Below, piece by piece: positions 1-5,447 of a stretch of DNA of 6,537 nt. The notes below the pieces were generated by a model. It did not search any database. It was not told where the DNA came from and saw nothing but the letters and a program-made list of their open reading frames with translations. The stretch lies in contig MHFU01000078.1 in the NCBI GenBank assembly GCA_001804345.1, positions 331-6,867 of the forward strand. Direction: 5' to 3'. Source of the stretch: Omnitrophica bacterium RIFOXYB12_FULL_50_7 (GTDB lineage Bacteria; Omnitrophota; Omnitrophia; Omnitrophales; Aquincolibacteriaceae). The position numbers and the translations under genes were made by a program. Each line of letters opens with the position of its first letter. Position 1 is the first letter of the stretch.

Positions 1-108
1 CCCGCCAATCGGGCTTTCCGCCTACAGCAGAAAGCTGAGAGCCAAGCGGAACGCGAGAAGATCCGTTCCGAGGCGGCGGTTTCTTCAAAAAATATTGTGG
101 CACAGTAG
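1..108 (+). CDS. C-terminal tail of an unidentified protein (partial, 5' end outside window)
   Basis: Frame 1 is open from the first base to a TAG at 106-108 and gives 35 residues ending in SSKNIVAQ. The peptide is charged and rich in Gln, Glu, Lys and Arg (for example QQKAESQAEREK), as in an amphipathic helix or disordered tail. No domain or motif identifies the protein. Frame 2 is also open, to 121, but would be a very arginine-rich peptide, so frame 1 is preferred. The stop codon is followed directly by the outer arm of the palindrome at 109-251. A probable terminator at 285-344 could end this gene's transcript. Coding status is inferred from the open frame and composition only. Confidence 0.5.
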   Translation, partial: PANRAFRLQQKAESQAEREKIRSEAAVSSKNIVAQ

Positions 109-251
109 TTTTACTGTCTGAGTTTGTAGCCGCACGGATTTTTCACCTCTCCCTGTGGGAGAGGGTAGGGTGAGGGGACGGATAAATACCCCTCATCCTA
201 ACCTTCTCCCCAAGGGAGAAGGAATTTCTCGATGAAAGTCAGACAGTAAAA
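109..251. repeat. Nested cloverleaf-like palindromic element (REP/MITE-like)
   Basis: A perfect 13-bp outer inverted repeat (TTTTACTGTCTGA at 109-121, complement at 239-251) encloses three further stems. Hairpin A pairs 146-153 with 157-164 (8 bp, 3-nt loop). The central stem pairs 166-177 with 189-200 (12 bp, one G-T pair). Hairpin B pairs 202-210 with 214-222 (9 bp, 3-nt loop). Hairpins A and B are also imperfect inverted copies of each other, so the whole can alternatively form one long hairpin. The CCCTCA..CCTAACC..CTCCC style of the inner part resembles a palindromic repeat widely scattered in bacterial genomes. No transposase gene is present, so mobility would need to be supplied in trans. 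Confidence 0.75.
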
Positions 252-284
252 GTAGTACTGCGTTACTATTAATTTTATGGGTTC

Positions 285-344
285 GCAGTGCTATGCCGCA
301 TACCCCTAATTTTGAATGTCATGCGGTAGTAGTACTGCTTTTTT
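285..344 (+). terminator. Probable intrinsic (Rho-independent) terminator
   Basis: Bases 285-301 pair with 321-338 over 17 base pairs, with a single bulged G at 329 and two G-T pairs. The loop is 19 nt, and six Ts (339-344) follow directly. Stem then T-run on the + strand is the classic arrangement. It lies downstream of the gene ending at 108 and upstream of rimO, so it would separate the two transcripts. The stem is longer and the loop larger than in a typical terminator, so it could instead be another palindromic repeat that happens to abut a T-run. Confidence 0.55.
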
Positions 345-359
345 AATAGATTCAAAGGG

Positions 360-486
360 CGGACAAAAGGGGACAGGCATTAAGTGACTGTTCAAGTCTC
401 GATTTTCTTTAATGGTGACTTGGACTGCACTGATTACCCGTTAATTTTTTAATGGAGAATCAGTACTGCCTGTCCCCTTTTGTCCG
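360..486. repeat. REP-type element: 20-bp perfect inverted repeat around an internal hairpin
   Basis: Bases 360-379 and 467-486 are perfect 20-bp inverted copies containing the core GGGGACAGGCA and its complement. The 87-bp interior has its own hairpin, 383-399 pairing with 416-431, with one bulge, one mismatch and two G-T pairs. The core plus ATT (369-381) recurs exactly at 4658-4670. Palindromes with a GGGGACAGGCA-type core are familiar as dispersed repeats in several phyla and are often linked to REP-associated Y1 transposases (RAYTs), which is background knowledge. None is encoded here. The right arm ends at 486, three bases before the rimO Shine-Dalgarno, so the element lies in the probable rimO leader or overlaps its promoter. 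Confidence 0.75.
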
Positions 487-488
487 AT

Positions 489-492
489 GGAG
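489..492 (+). promoter_or_regulatory. Shine-Dalgarno that sets the rimO start
   Basis: GGAG at 489-492 lies 6 nt before the ATG at 499, an ideal spacing. The in-frame ATG at 487 overlaps this site and has only the pyrimidine-rich REP arm (CCCCTTTTGTCC) upstream. The 499 start is therefore favoured. Confidence 0.7.
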
Positions 493-498
493 TTTGTT

Positions 499-1839
499 AT
501 GGCGGATGAAAAGAAAATCAGTGTGGGGATCGTTTCGCTCGGTTGTCCCAAGACGCTCGTGGATAGCGAGGTCATTTTGGGGAAGGTCCAGGGCGCCCGT
601 TATTCGATCACGCAAGACATCGAAAAGAGCGATGTGGTGTTGCTTAATACCTGCGGGTTCATCCGGGATGCCAAAGAAGAGTCGATTGATGCGCTTCTGA
701 AATTGCTCGAGCTGAAGAAAGAAAAAAAACTGCTTGGGGTGGTTGTGGTGGGATGTTTGGTCCAGCGATATGCGGAAGAACTCCAGAAAGAATTCCCCGA
801 AGTTGACGCATTTATCGGTTCCGGGGATTACATGCGGATTGCCGAAGTCCTGAAAAAGGTTACGAACGGACAGAAATTCGTCAGTGTCCATAAGGCCGGT
901 TATCTTGCCGAGGCCGATGAAGCGCGCATTGCCCTGACGCCCAAACATTTTCGCTATCTTAAGATCTCTGAAGGATGCGACCACGTGTGTTCCTTTTGCG
1001 TGATCCCGAAACTGCGTGGACGCTATCGCTCTCGTCATATTGCGGATCTTGTGCGGGAAGCGAAGCAATTGGTTGACGAGGGCGCCAAGGAGCTCGTTGT
1101 GATTGGTCAGGATATCACGCGATTTGGATGGGATTACGCCGGTAAGTCGCTTTTGCCGCAACTTCTGGAGGCGCTGGGGGCCGTCCGGGACCTCAAATGG
1201 ATACGGCTTCTTTACACTTATCCCTCGACTCTGACGGATGAGATGATCCGTGCCATTGTCGCGTCCAAAAAAATCTGTCGCTACATAGACTTACCCCTTC
1301 AGCACATTAGTGATAAGATACTCAGGGCAATGCGGCGAGGGAACACCAAAAAGCAGATCACGGAGCTGATTCAAAAATTGCGGGCCATGATCCCTGAGGT
1401 GGTGATTCGGACGAGTTTTATCGTGGGATTTCCGGGAGAAACGGACGAGGATTTTGAGGAGCTTTTGGCGTTTATGTGCGAGATGAAATTCGAGCGTCTC
1501 GGGATCTTCCGGTATTCCCAGGAAGAGGGTTCTTTGGCGGCCGAGCTTCCCGATCAGATTCCTGAAAAGATCAAAGAGGAACGCTATCACCGGGCCATGC
1601 AGTTGCAGCAGGAGATCGCGCGGGAAGTCAATCGTCGTTACCTTGGCAAGGAGCTCCGGGTATTGGTTGAGATGCAAGACGAGAAAGAGCCAGGTTTGTG
1701 GACCGGGCGTTCCTTCATGGATGCTCCAGAAGTAGATGGAAGTGTTCTTATTCGAACGCAAAAGGAAATAACGGCCGGAAAATTTTACACGGTCAAGATC
1801 ACGGACACTCAAGACTATGACCTCGTGGGCCAAATATAA
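499..1839 (+). CDS. rimO: Ribosomal protein S12 methylthiotransferase RimO
   Basis: Radical-SAM enzyme that adds a beta-methylthio group to the conserved aspartate of ribosomal protein S12 in the cytoplasm. From the 499 start it has 446 residues, close to the roughly 440 usual for RimO. The N-terminal UPF0004 domain shows the family start SLGCPK and three cluster-binding cysteines (about C16, C52 in NTCGF, C86 in VVGC). The radical-SAM CxxxCxxC is C160, C164 and C167 in EGCDHVCSFC, followed by IPKLRGRYRSR. A C-terminal TRAM domain carries GRSFMDAPEVDG, a RimO signature that separates it from MiaB. GFPGET lies in the barrel. The gene follows the REP element and overlaps the next gene by 23 bp, so it probably heads the operon. 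An ATG at 487 would add four residues but lacks a ribosome-binding site. All cluster cysteines are present. Confidence 0.96.
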   Translation: MADEKKISVGIVSLGCPKTLVDSEVILGKVQGARYSITQDIEKSDVVLLNTCGFIRDAKEESIDALLKLLELKKEKKLLGVVVVGCLVQRYAEELQKEFPEVDAFIGSGDYMRIAEVLKKVTNGQKFVSVHKAGYLAEADEARIALTPKHFRYLKISEGCDHVCSFCVIPKLRGRYRSRHIADLVREAKQLVDEGAKELVVIGQDITRFGWDYAGKSLLPQLLEALGAVRDLKWIRLLYTYPSTLTDEMIRAIVASKKICRYIDLPLQHISDKILRAMRRGNTKKQITELIQKLRAMIPEVVIRTSFIVGFPGETDEDFEELLAFMCEMKFERLGIFRYSQEEGSLAAELPDQIPEKIKEERYHRAMQLQQEIAREVNRRYLGKELRVLVEMQDEKEPGLWTGRSFMDAPEVDGSVLIRTQKEITAGKFYTVKITDTQDYDLVGQI

Positions 1840-2830
1840 ATATTCTTTCCTGAATCCGAACGTGCTGAGCATCGCGCGGGGCCTGATCGGGATTTCCTTG
1901 CCGTTCTTGATCCTGCGGCCGAGTCCGTCGGCGCATCTTTGGGCTTTTGTTTTGTTTATGGTAGGTGCGATCACTGATTATTTCGACGGCTGGATTGCTC
2001 GCCAGTACAAACTCGAGTCGGCTTTCGGACGATGGGTCGATCCCTTCAATGACAAGATTCTGATCCTGGCGCCGATGGCAGCCTTCGCGGCCCTCCATTT
2101 TTATTCCATCTGGTGGGTGGTCCCGATCTTTATTCGTGAGATCCTCGTGACATTTTGCCGGACAGGGTGGCTTCTCGGGGGGAAGTCCTTGGGCGCGGAG
2201 ATGATGGGCAAGCTGAAATTCGGTTTTCAGACGGTCACGGTATGGGTTGCTTTTGCCTATTTGATTCTGAACCCTTATCCCGCTTTGGATGGGGTGACGG
2301 GTATTCTCCATTATCTTTTGCCGGTTCTTTTGATTACGACGTTTGTATTGACACTCGTCTCCGGCGGCTTGTTTCTCTGGAACCAACGGGCCCATTTTGG
2401 ATCCGATGCGTTCAATAAGTTTGTTCTCGCGGTGGGCGTGGGGCTATTACCGAAAGCCCCGGGGACGTGGGGAAGTTTGCTCGGTGTTTTTCTAGTTTTC
2501 TTGACCCGGTGGAGCGGCGGGCTTTACGGAGCGGTTTTTGTTTTTTTGATCGTGTGGGGCGCTTTAGCTTATGAACGAATCACGGACCCGGACCCGGATC
2601 CGCAATATATCGTGATCGACGAAGTCTGCGGCATTTTCGTAACGTTCATGATGATCCCTCTGACCTGGTTTTCCGCGATCCTTGGATTTGTGCTCTTTCG
2701 TGTTTTTGACGTGTTTAAACCTTTCCCCGTGCGGTCGCTTGAGCGTATCCCGCGATATTGGGGCATCATGGCTGACGATCTGGGTGCCGGGCTCTACGCC
2801 TGGATCATCCTGTTCGTAATCTTTAAATGA
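1817..2830 (+). CDS. pgsA-pgpA: Fused PgsA-PgpA: phosphatidylglycerophosphate synthase plus phosphatase
   Basis: One 337-residue membrane protein carries two consecutive steps of phosphatidylglycerol synthesis. Residues about 1-190 are a CDP-alcohol phosphatidyltransferase (PgsA-like: CDP-diacylglycerol plus glycerol-3-phosphate to PGP). The full catalytic pattern is present: D54, D57-G58, A61-R62, G71, D75 and D79, with about five hydrophobic segments. Residues about 200-337 are phosphatidylglycerophosphatase A (PGP to PG plus phosphate): GLLPKAPGTWGS (209-220), VIDE (266-269), FRVFDVFKPFP (294-304) and GIMADDLGAG (316-325). The frame is continuous, with no in-frame ATG or ribosome site at the junction (WNQRAHFGSDAFNK, 188-201). 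The assigned ATG overlaps rimO by 23 bp and has no clear Shine-Dalgarno, suggesting translational coupling. The stop overlaps cinA by 4 bp (ATGA). The exact substrate of the first domain is inferred partly from its fusion to PgpA. Confidence 0.93.
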   Translation: MTSWAKYKYSFLNPNVLSIARGLIGISLPFLILRPSPSAHLWAFVLFMVGAITDYFDGWIARQYKLESAFGRWVDPFNDKILILAPMAAFAALHFYSIWWVVPIFIREILVTFCRTGWLLGGKSLGAEMMGKLKFGFQTVTVWVAFAYLILNPYPALDGVTGILHYLLPVLLITTFVLTLVSGGLFLWNQRAHFGSDAFNKFVLAVGVGLLPKAPGTWGSLLGVFLVFLTRWSGGLYGAVFVFLIVWGALAYERITDPDPDPQYIVIDEVCGIFVTFMMIPLTWFSAILGFVLFRVFDVFKPFPVRSLERIPRYWGIMADDLGAGLYAWIILFVIFK

Positions 2831-4047
2831 AACCTACCGCGGCGATTCTCTCGGTCGGTAATGAAATTTTGCGCGGGAGTGTGGTTAACACAAATGCCGC
2901 GTTTCTCGGCCGTGAGCTCTCCGGTCTGGGGTTCGAGGTTGTCTCTCACGGTGTTTGCGCGGATTCGCAGGAAGCAATCCGTTTCCGGCTTGGGGAGGTG
3001 CTCCGGCGCGTGGAGCTGATCATCATGATGGGGGGACTTGGGCCGACGCCCGATGATGTGACCCGCGAAGGTATCGCCGCGCATTTTAAGGTGCCGCTTG
3101 TTTTTTCGGCCCAACAGTACAGTCGCCTCCTAAAGGTCTATAAGCGCTATGGCAAGCGCGTGCCTCCTCTTGTGAAGCGCGAAGCATTTTATCCCGAGAA
3201 CGCAAAACCCCTTATCAATCGTTTTGGGATCGCCCTCGGATTCTCGATCGAAACCGGGTCCAAGATTGTGATCGCACTTCCTGGAGTTCCCTCAGAGCTT
3301 CAGAACATGTATTTTGATGTGGTCCTGCCGTTCTTGAAGAAAAAATATGGGGACCTTTTTAAAGGCCGGAAATTGATCGTGAGGATGGCGGGCATCTCGG
3401 AGCCGGATGTGATGAAAAAACTCGGTAAAGATTTTTTTGACGACCAGCTCGATTTCGGGATCTATCCCTCGGCTGGCGAGATCGCGATCCGCATTCTTGC
3501 GGACAGGGCCGATGTTCTTGCACGGCTTAAAAAGAAGATCGCAACCCGGCTCAAGGATCGGATCTATGGCTGGGACGAAACGCCTTTCTCCGTTGTGATC
3601 GGAAATATTCTGACGAAAAAAAAACAAACACTGGCTATCGCGGAAAGCTGCACAGGCGGACTTTTGGCGTCACGCATAACGGCCTGTCCTGGAGCCAGTG
3701 CTTATTTTCATGGGGGAGTGGTCACGTATCATTTGAGCGCGAAAACAGATCTTGGTGTTCCGGAAAAACTTATCAAGGAGTACGGGGAGGTTTCAGCTCA
3801 AGTCGCCATCCAGCTCGCGAAATCGGTTCGCATCCGGATGGGATCAAGTTTCGGTATCGGGATTACGGGGGTTGCCGGGCCCGGCGGCGGCAGTTCCAAG
3901 AAACCGGTGGGTCTTGTTTACATCGGTCTTGCATCCCCCGACGGAACAGTCCGGGCCTGGAAGCATATTTTTTGGGGAGAGCGCCATCAGATCCAGGACA
4001 AGGCTGCGACGAAAGCGCTTGAATACCTATGGCGGAAGATCCGTTAA
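2827..4047 (+). CDS. cinA: CinA-like protein: nucleotide pyrophosphatase plus NMN deamidase domains
   Basis: Two-domain CinA of 406 residues, near the usual 410-420. Residues about 4-170 are the MoCF/COG1058 domain, with LSVGNEILRG at 9-17 and GGLGPTPDD at 69-77. This domain acts on ADP-ribose and related pyrophosphates in characterised CinA proteins. A middle region (about 180-250) follows. Residues about 255-406 are the PncC/COG1546 domain, which in the family deamidates nicotinamide mononucleotide to recycle NAD. AESCTGG (272-278), EVSA (321-324) and GITGVAGPGGG (345-355) are visible. The usual YSN..K reads YHLSAK (301-306), keeping Tyr and Lys but not Ser-Asn. A run of nine As (3616-3624) encodes KKK at the junction before the second domain. 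It starts in an ATGA overlap with pgsA-pgpA and overlaps thpR by 19 bp. The historical competence-induced name does not show a role in competence here. Confidence 0.94.
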   Translation: MKPTAAILSVGNEILRGSVVNTNAAFLGRELSGLGFEVVSHGVCADSQEAIRFRLGEVLRRVELIIMMGGLGPTPDDVTREGIAAHFKVPLVFSAQQYSRLLKVYKRYGKRVPPLVKREAFYPENAKPLINRFGIALGFSIETGSKIVIALPGVPSELQNMYFDVVLPFLKKKYGDLFKGRKLIVRMAGISEPDVMKKLGKDFFDDQLDFGIYPSAGEIAIRILADRADVLARLKKKIATRLKDRIYGWDETPFSVVIGNILTKKKQTLAIAESCTGGLLASRITACPGASAYFHGGVVTYHLSAKTDLGVPEKLIKEYGEVSAQVAIQLAKSVRIRMGSSFGIGITGVAGPGGGSSKKPVGLVYIGLASPDGTVRAWKHIFWGERHQIQDKAATKALEYLWRKIR

Positions 4048-4625
4048 AACAGGCCGCGACGCGGCGGGGATTTCTCGCGATTCCGCTTCATGATATCTTC
4101 CATCAAGAAATAGAGAGCCTTCTGCGCCCGCTTCGCTACGAGATCTCCGGCGTTCGATGGGCTGAGTCCCGGCAAGTTCATCTGACCCTTCATTTCTTCG
4201 GTTCCGTTCCCATAAAAGAGATCGAAACGATCCATCTCTCTTCAAAAAAAATTGCGTCGCTTTTTTCGCCTCTCAAGCTGAGTCTGGGTCGGATCGGCGG
4301 ATTCCCAAGTCTTGAGAGACCGGATATTATTTGGATTGGGGTCGAGGAGCCAGCTGGCCGGCTTCTGTCTTTGCAGAAGGCTATTCAGGGGGAGGTACGG
4401 ACGCTCGGGTTTCGAACCGAGGCGAGGCCGTTCCAGCCGCATGCGACGATCGGTCGTGTTAAAAGGAAAATCAAAGATTTAGGGCCGCGGTTGGCGAAAG
4501 TCGCGTCCGAATTTCTGGCCCCGGAAAAAACCGTAGATCATTTCGTTCTCTATCAAAGTCACTGTCTTCCGGAAGGCGCTCGTTATGAGATCCTTAAAAC
4601 CTACCCGTTTTCAAAAAAAGCGTAA
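4029..4625 (+). CDS. thpR: RNA 2',3'-cyclic phosphodiesterase (2H family, ThpR/LigT)
   Basis: A 198-residue cytoplasmic 2H phosphoesterase, slightly longer than the roughly 180 residues usual for ThpR. Characterised members hydrolyse 2',3'-cyclic phosphate RNA ends to 2'-phosphate and can join some tRNA halves in vitro. The two catalytic HxTx motifs are intact: H51-L-T53-L in HLTLHFFG and H138-A-T140-I in PHATIGRVK. The family start RGFLAIPL (13-20, commonly R-x-F-x-A) and ERPDIIWIGV (96-104) also fit. The extra N-terminal residues (MAEDPLKQAATR) come from the ATG at 4029, inside the end of cinA (19 bp overlap) with only a weak upstream GA-rich stretch, so expression is probably coupled to cinA. 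A cinA-thpR pair is a common arrangement in bacteria. The 3' end overlaps the next gene by 41 bp if that gene starts at 4585. Confidence 0.92.
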   Translation: MAEDPLKQAATRRGFLAIPLHDIFHQEIESLLRPLRYEISGVRWAESRQVHLTLHFFGSVPIKEIETIHLSSKKIASLFSPLKLSLGRIGGFPSLERPDIIWIGVEEPAGRLLSLQKAIQGEVRTLGFRTEARPFQPHATIGRVKRKIKDLGPRLAKVASEFLAPEKTVDHFVLYQSHCLPEGARYEILKTYPFSKKA

Positions 4626-5349
4626 ACGGAATCATTGTAAAATCGGAGGCATTCACAGGGGACAGGCATTGGGTGCTTGTCTGTCCCCTGCGAAAGTTTC
4701 GCGTAAACTCAAAGCCTCGCAACTGCGTCGGGTTTACACGGTACTGCGGAAAACTTTCGGCCATCAGAAGTGGTGGCCGGGGGATACGCCTTTTGAGGTT
4801 ATGATCGGGGCGATCCTCACGCAGAATACTGCCTGGACGAATGTCGAGAAAGCTATCTTGAATCTCAAAAACGCCAAGAAGCTTTCGTTTGAGGCCCTGC
4901 GCCGAGTTCCGGCAAAGAAGCTTTCGCAGCTGATCCGGCCTGCGGGATATTTTAATGTCAAAGCGGACCGGCTTAAATGTTTCATAGATTTCCTGGACCG
5001 GGAGTGTCAAGGCGATCTTTCGAGACTGAAACAAAAAACAATGCCTGAGCTTCGTGAAAAACTCCTCGCCGTGAAGGGGGTGGGCCCTGAAACCGCGGAT
5101 TCCATCCTTCTCTATGCGCTGAATAAGGCATCGTTTGTGATCGATGCTTATACCAAAAGGATCTTCTCAAGACATGGATTGGCCAAGGACCATGAAGGCT
5201 ACGATCGATGGCGAGAGATCTTTACTCGGGCGTTGCCAGAAAGCCGGGATCTTTATAACGATTTCCACGCCCAGATCGTGCGGGTAGGGAAGGATTATTG
5301 CCGGAAAGTTTCTCGTTGTGAAAGCTGTCCTCTTCAGCGATTTTTCTGA
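4585..5349 (+). CDS. Endonuclease III/MagIII-like DNA glycosylase (HhH-GPD superfamily)
   Basis: Base-excision repair glycosylase of the HhH-GPD fold, 254 residues from the ATG at 4585, which has GGAAGG 8 nt upstream. Recognisable homology starts near residue 47. WWPGDTPFEVMIGAILTQNTAW (63-84) and the hairpin VKGVGPETAD (163-172) match Nth relatives. The catalytic Asp is D187 in IDAYT. The lysine that makes Nth a bifunctional glycosylase/lyase is replaced by E169, as I recall for the MagIII 3-methyladenine glycosylase subgroup, so a monofunctional alkylbase glycosylase is likely. C239, C245 and C248 resemble an iron-sulphur loop, but the fourth cysteine position is F254, the last residue. Residues about 24-35 are encoded by a REP-like palindrome (4656-4690), so the first 35-40 residues are doubtful and the true start may lie downstream, perhaps at TTG 4669. 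The substrate is not determinable from sequence. Confidence 0.85.
   Translation: MRSLKPTRFQKKRKRNHCKIGGIHRGQALGACLSPAKVSRKLKASQLRRVYTVLRKTFGHQKWWPGDTPFEVMIGAILTQNTAWTNVEKAILNLKNAKKLSFEALRRVPAKKLSQLIRPAGYFNVKADRLKCFIDFLDRECQGDLSRLKQKTMPELREKLLAVKGVGPETADSILLYALNKASFVIDAYTKRIFSRHGLAKDHEGYDRWREIFTRALPESRDLYNDFHAQIVRVGKDYCRKVSRCESCPLQRFF
4644..4649 (+). promoter_or_regulatory. Shine-Dalgarno-like CGGAGG without a well-placed start codon
   Basis: CGGAGG is the best ribosome-site match in this area and lies just after the thpR stop (4623-4625). In the frame of the downstream glycosylase, the codons at a useful distance are CAC, AGG and GGA, none of them starts. The first plausible in-frame start is TTG at 4669, about 19 nt away and inside the loop of the palindrome at 4656-4690. 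It may be a relict site cut off from its start by the repeat, or chance. Confidence 0.35.
4656..4690. repeat. REP-like palindrome inside the 5' part of the glycosylase gene
   Basis: Bases 4656-4668 pair with 4678-4690 (13 bp, one G-T pair) around a 9-nt loop. The sequence GGGGACAGGCATT at 4658-4670 is identical to 369-381 in the element upstream of rimO, so both belong to one repeat family. The palindrome lies between the thpR stop and the conserved part of the glycosylase gene and keeps that frame open. Confidence 0.8.
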
Positions 5350-5447
5350 ACGGCCGATCTGCGGTTTTTCCGTGGCAGGAAAAAAATGCAAAATTCTTTG
5401 CAACTTGTGCCGTTACTTACGGATAGGTGAATTGAACAAGGTGTGAA

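Larger units (their letters stand above)
109..498. other. 390-bp gene-free, structure-rich intergenic region
   Basis: No convincing gene lies between the TAG at 106-108 and the rimO start at 499. The stretch holds three structured elements in series: a nested palindrome (109-251), a terminator-like hairpin with T-run (285-344) and a REP-type element (360-486). The motif AGTACTGC occurs three times in it (254-261, 331-338, 462-469). An rimO promoter must lie here or upstream. The only weak candidate seen is TTGGAC (420-425) with TAATTT (442-447) at 16 bp spacing, inside the REP element. Its -35 match is poor, so no promoter is called. Confidence 0.8.

Noticed and set aside
109..486. CRISPR array or tRNA-like gene suggested by repeated hairpins and cloverleaf folding
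   Set aside because: Repeats are inverted and of unequal size, without regular spacers, and the cloverleaf lacks tRNA arm lengths, a T-loop sequence and a CCA-type acceptor.
452..700. ATG-initiated + strand frame overlapping the REP arm and the start of rimO
   Set aside because: It is rich in Arg, Ser and Trp, has no domain and overlaps the well-supported rimO frame.
460..1161. Long open frame on the - strand opposite rimO
   Set aside because: It mirrors the codon pattern of rimO, has no recognisable motif and lies fully antisense to a clear radical-SAM gene.
1799..2395. Open frame on the - strand opposite pgsA-pgpA
   Set aside because: A polar, Gln/Arg/Pro-rich translation without motifs, antisense to a membrane protein gene with complete catalytic motifs.
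4638..4643. TAAAAT as a -10 box before the glycosylase gene
   Set aside because: No acceptable -35 hexamer lies 16-18 bp upstream, where the sequence is A-rich.
5359..5378. Possible terminator after the glycosylase gene
   Set aside because: CTGC/GCAG and GG/CC pair around TTTTT, but the stem is short and bulged and is followed by As, not Ts, on the + strand.
5398..5427. Possible promoter for the MshEN gene (TTGCAA followed by GATAGG)
   Set aside because: The -10 match is poor. A promoter in this 98-bp gap is likely from context, but no hexamer pair is convincing.
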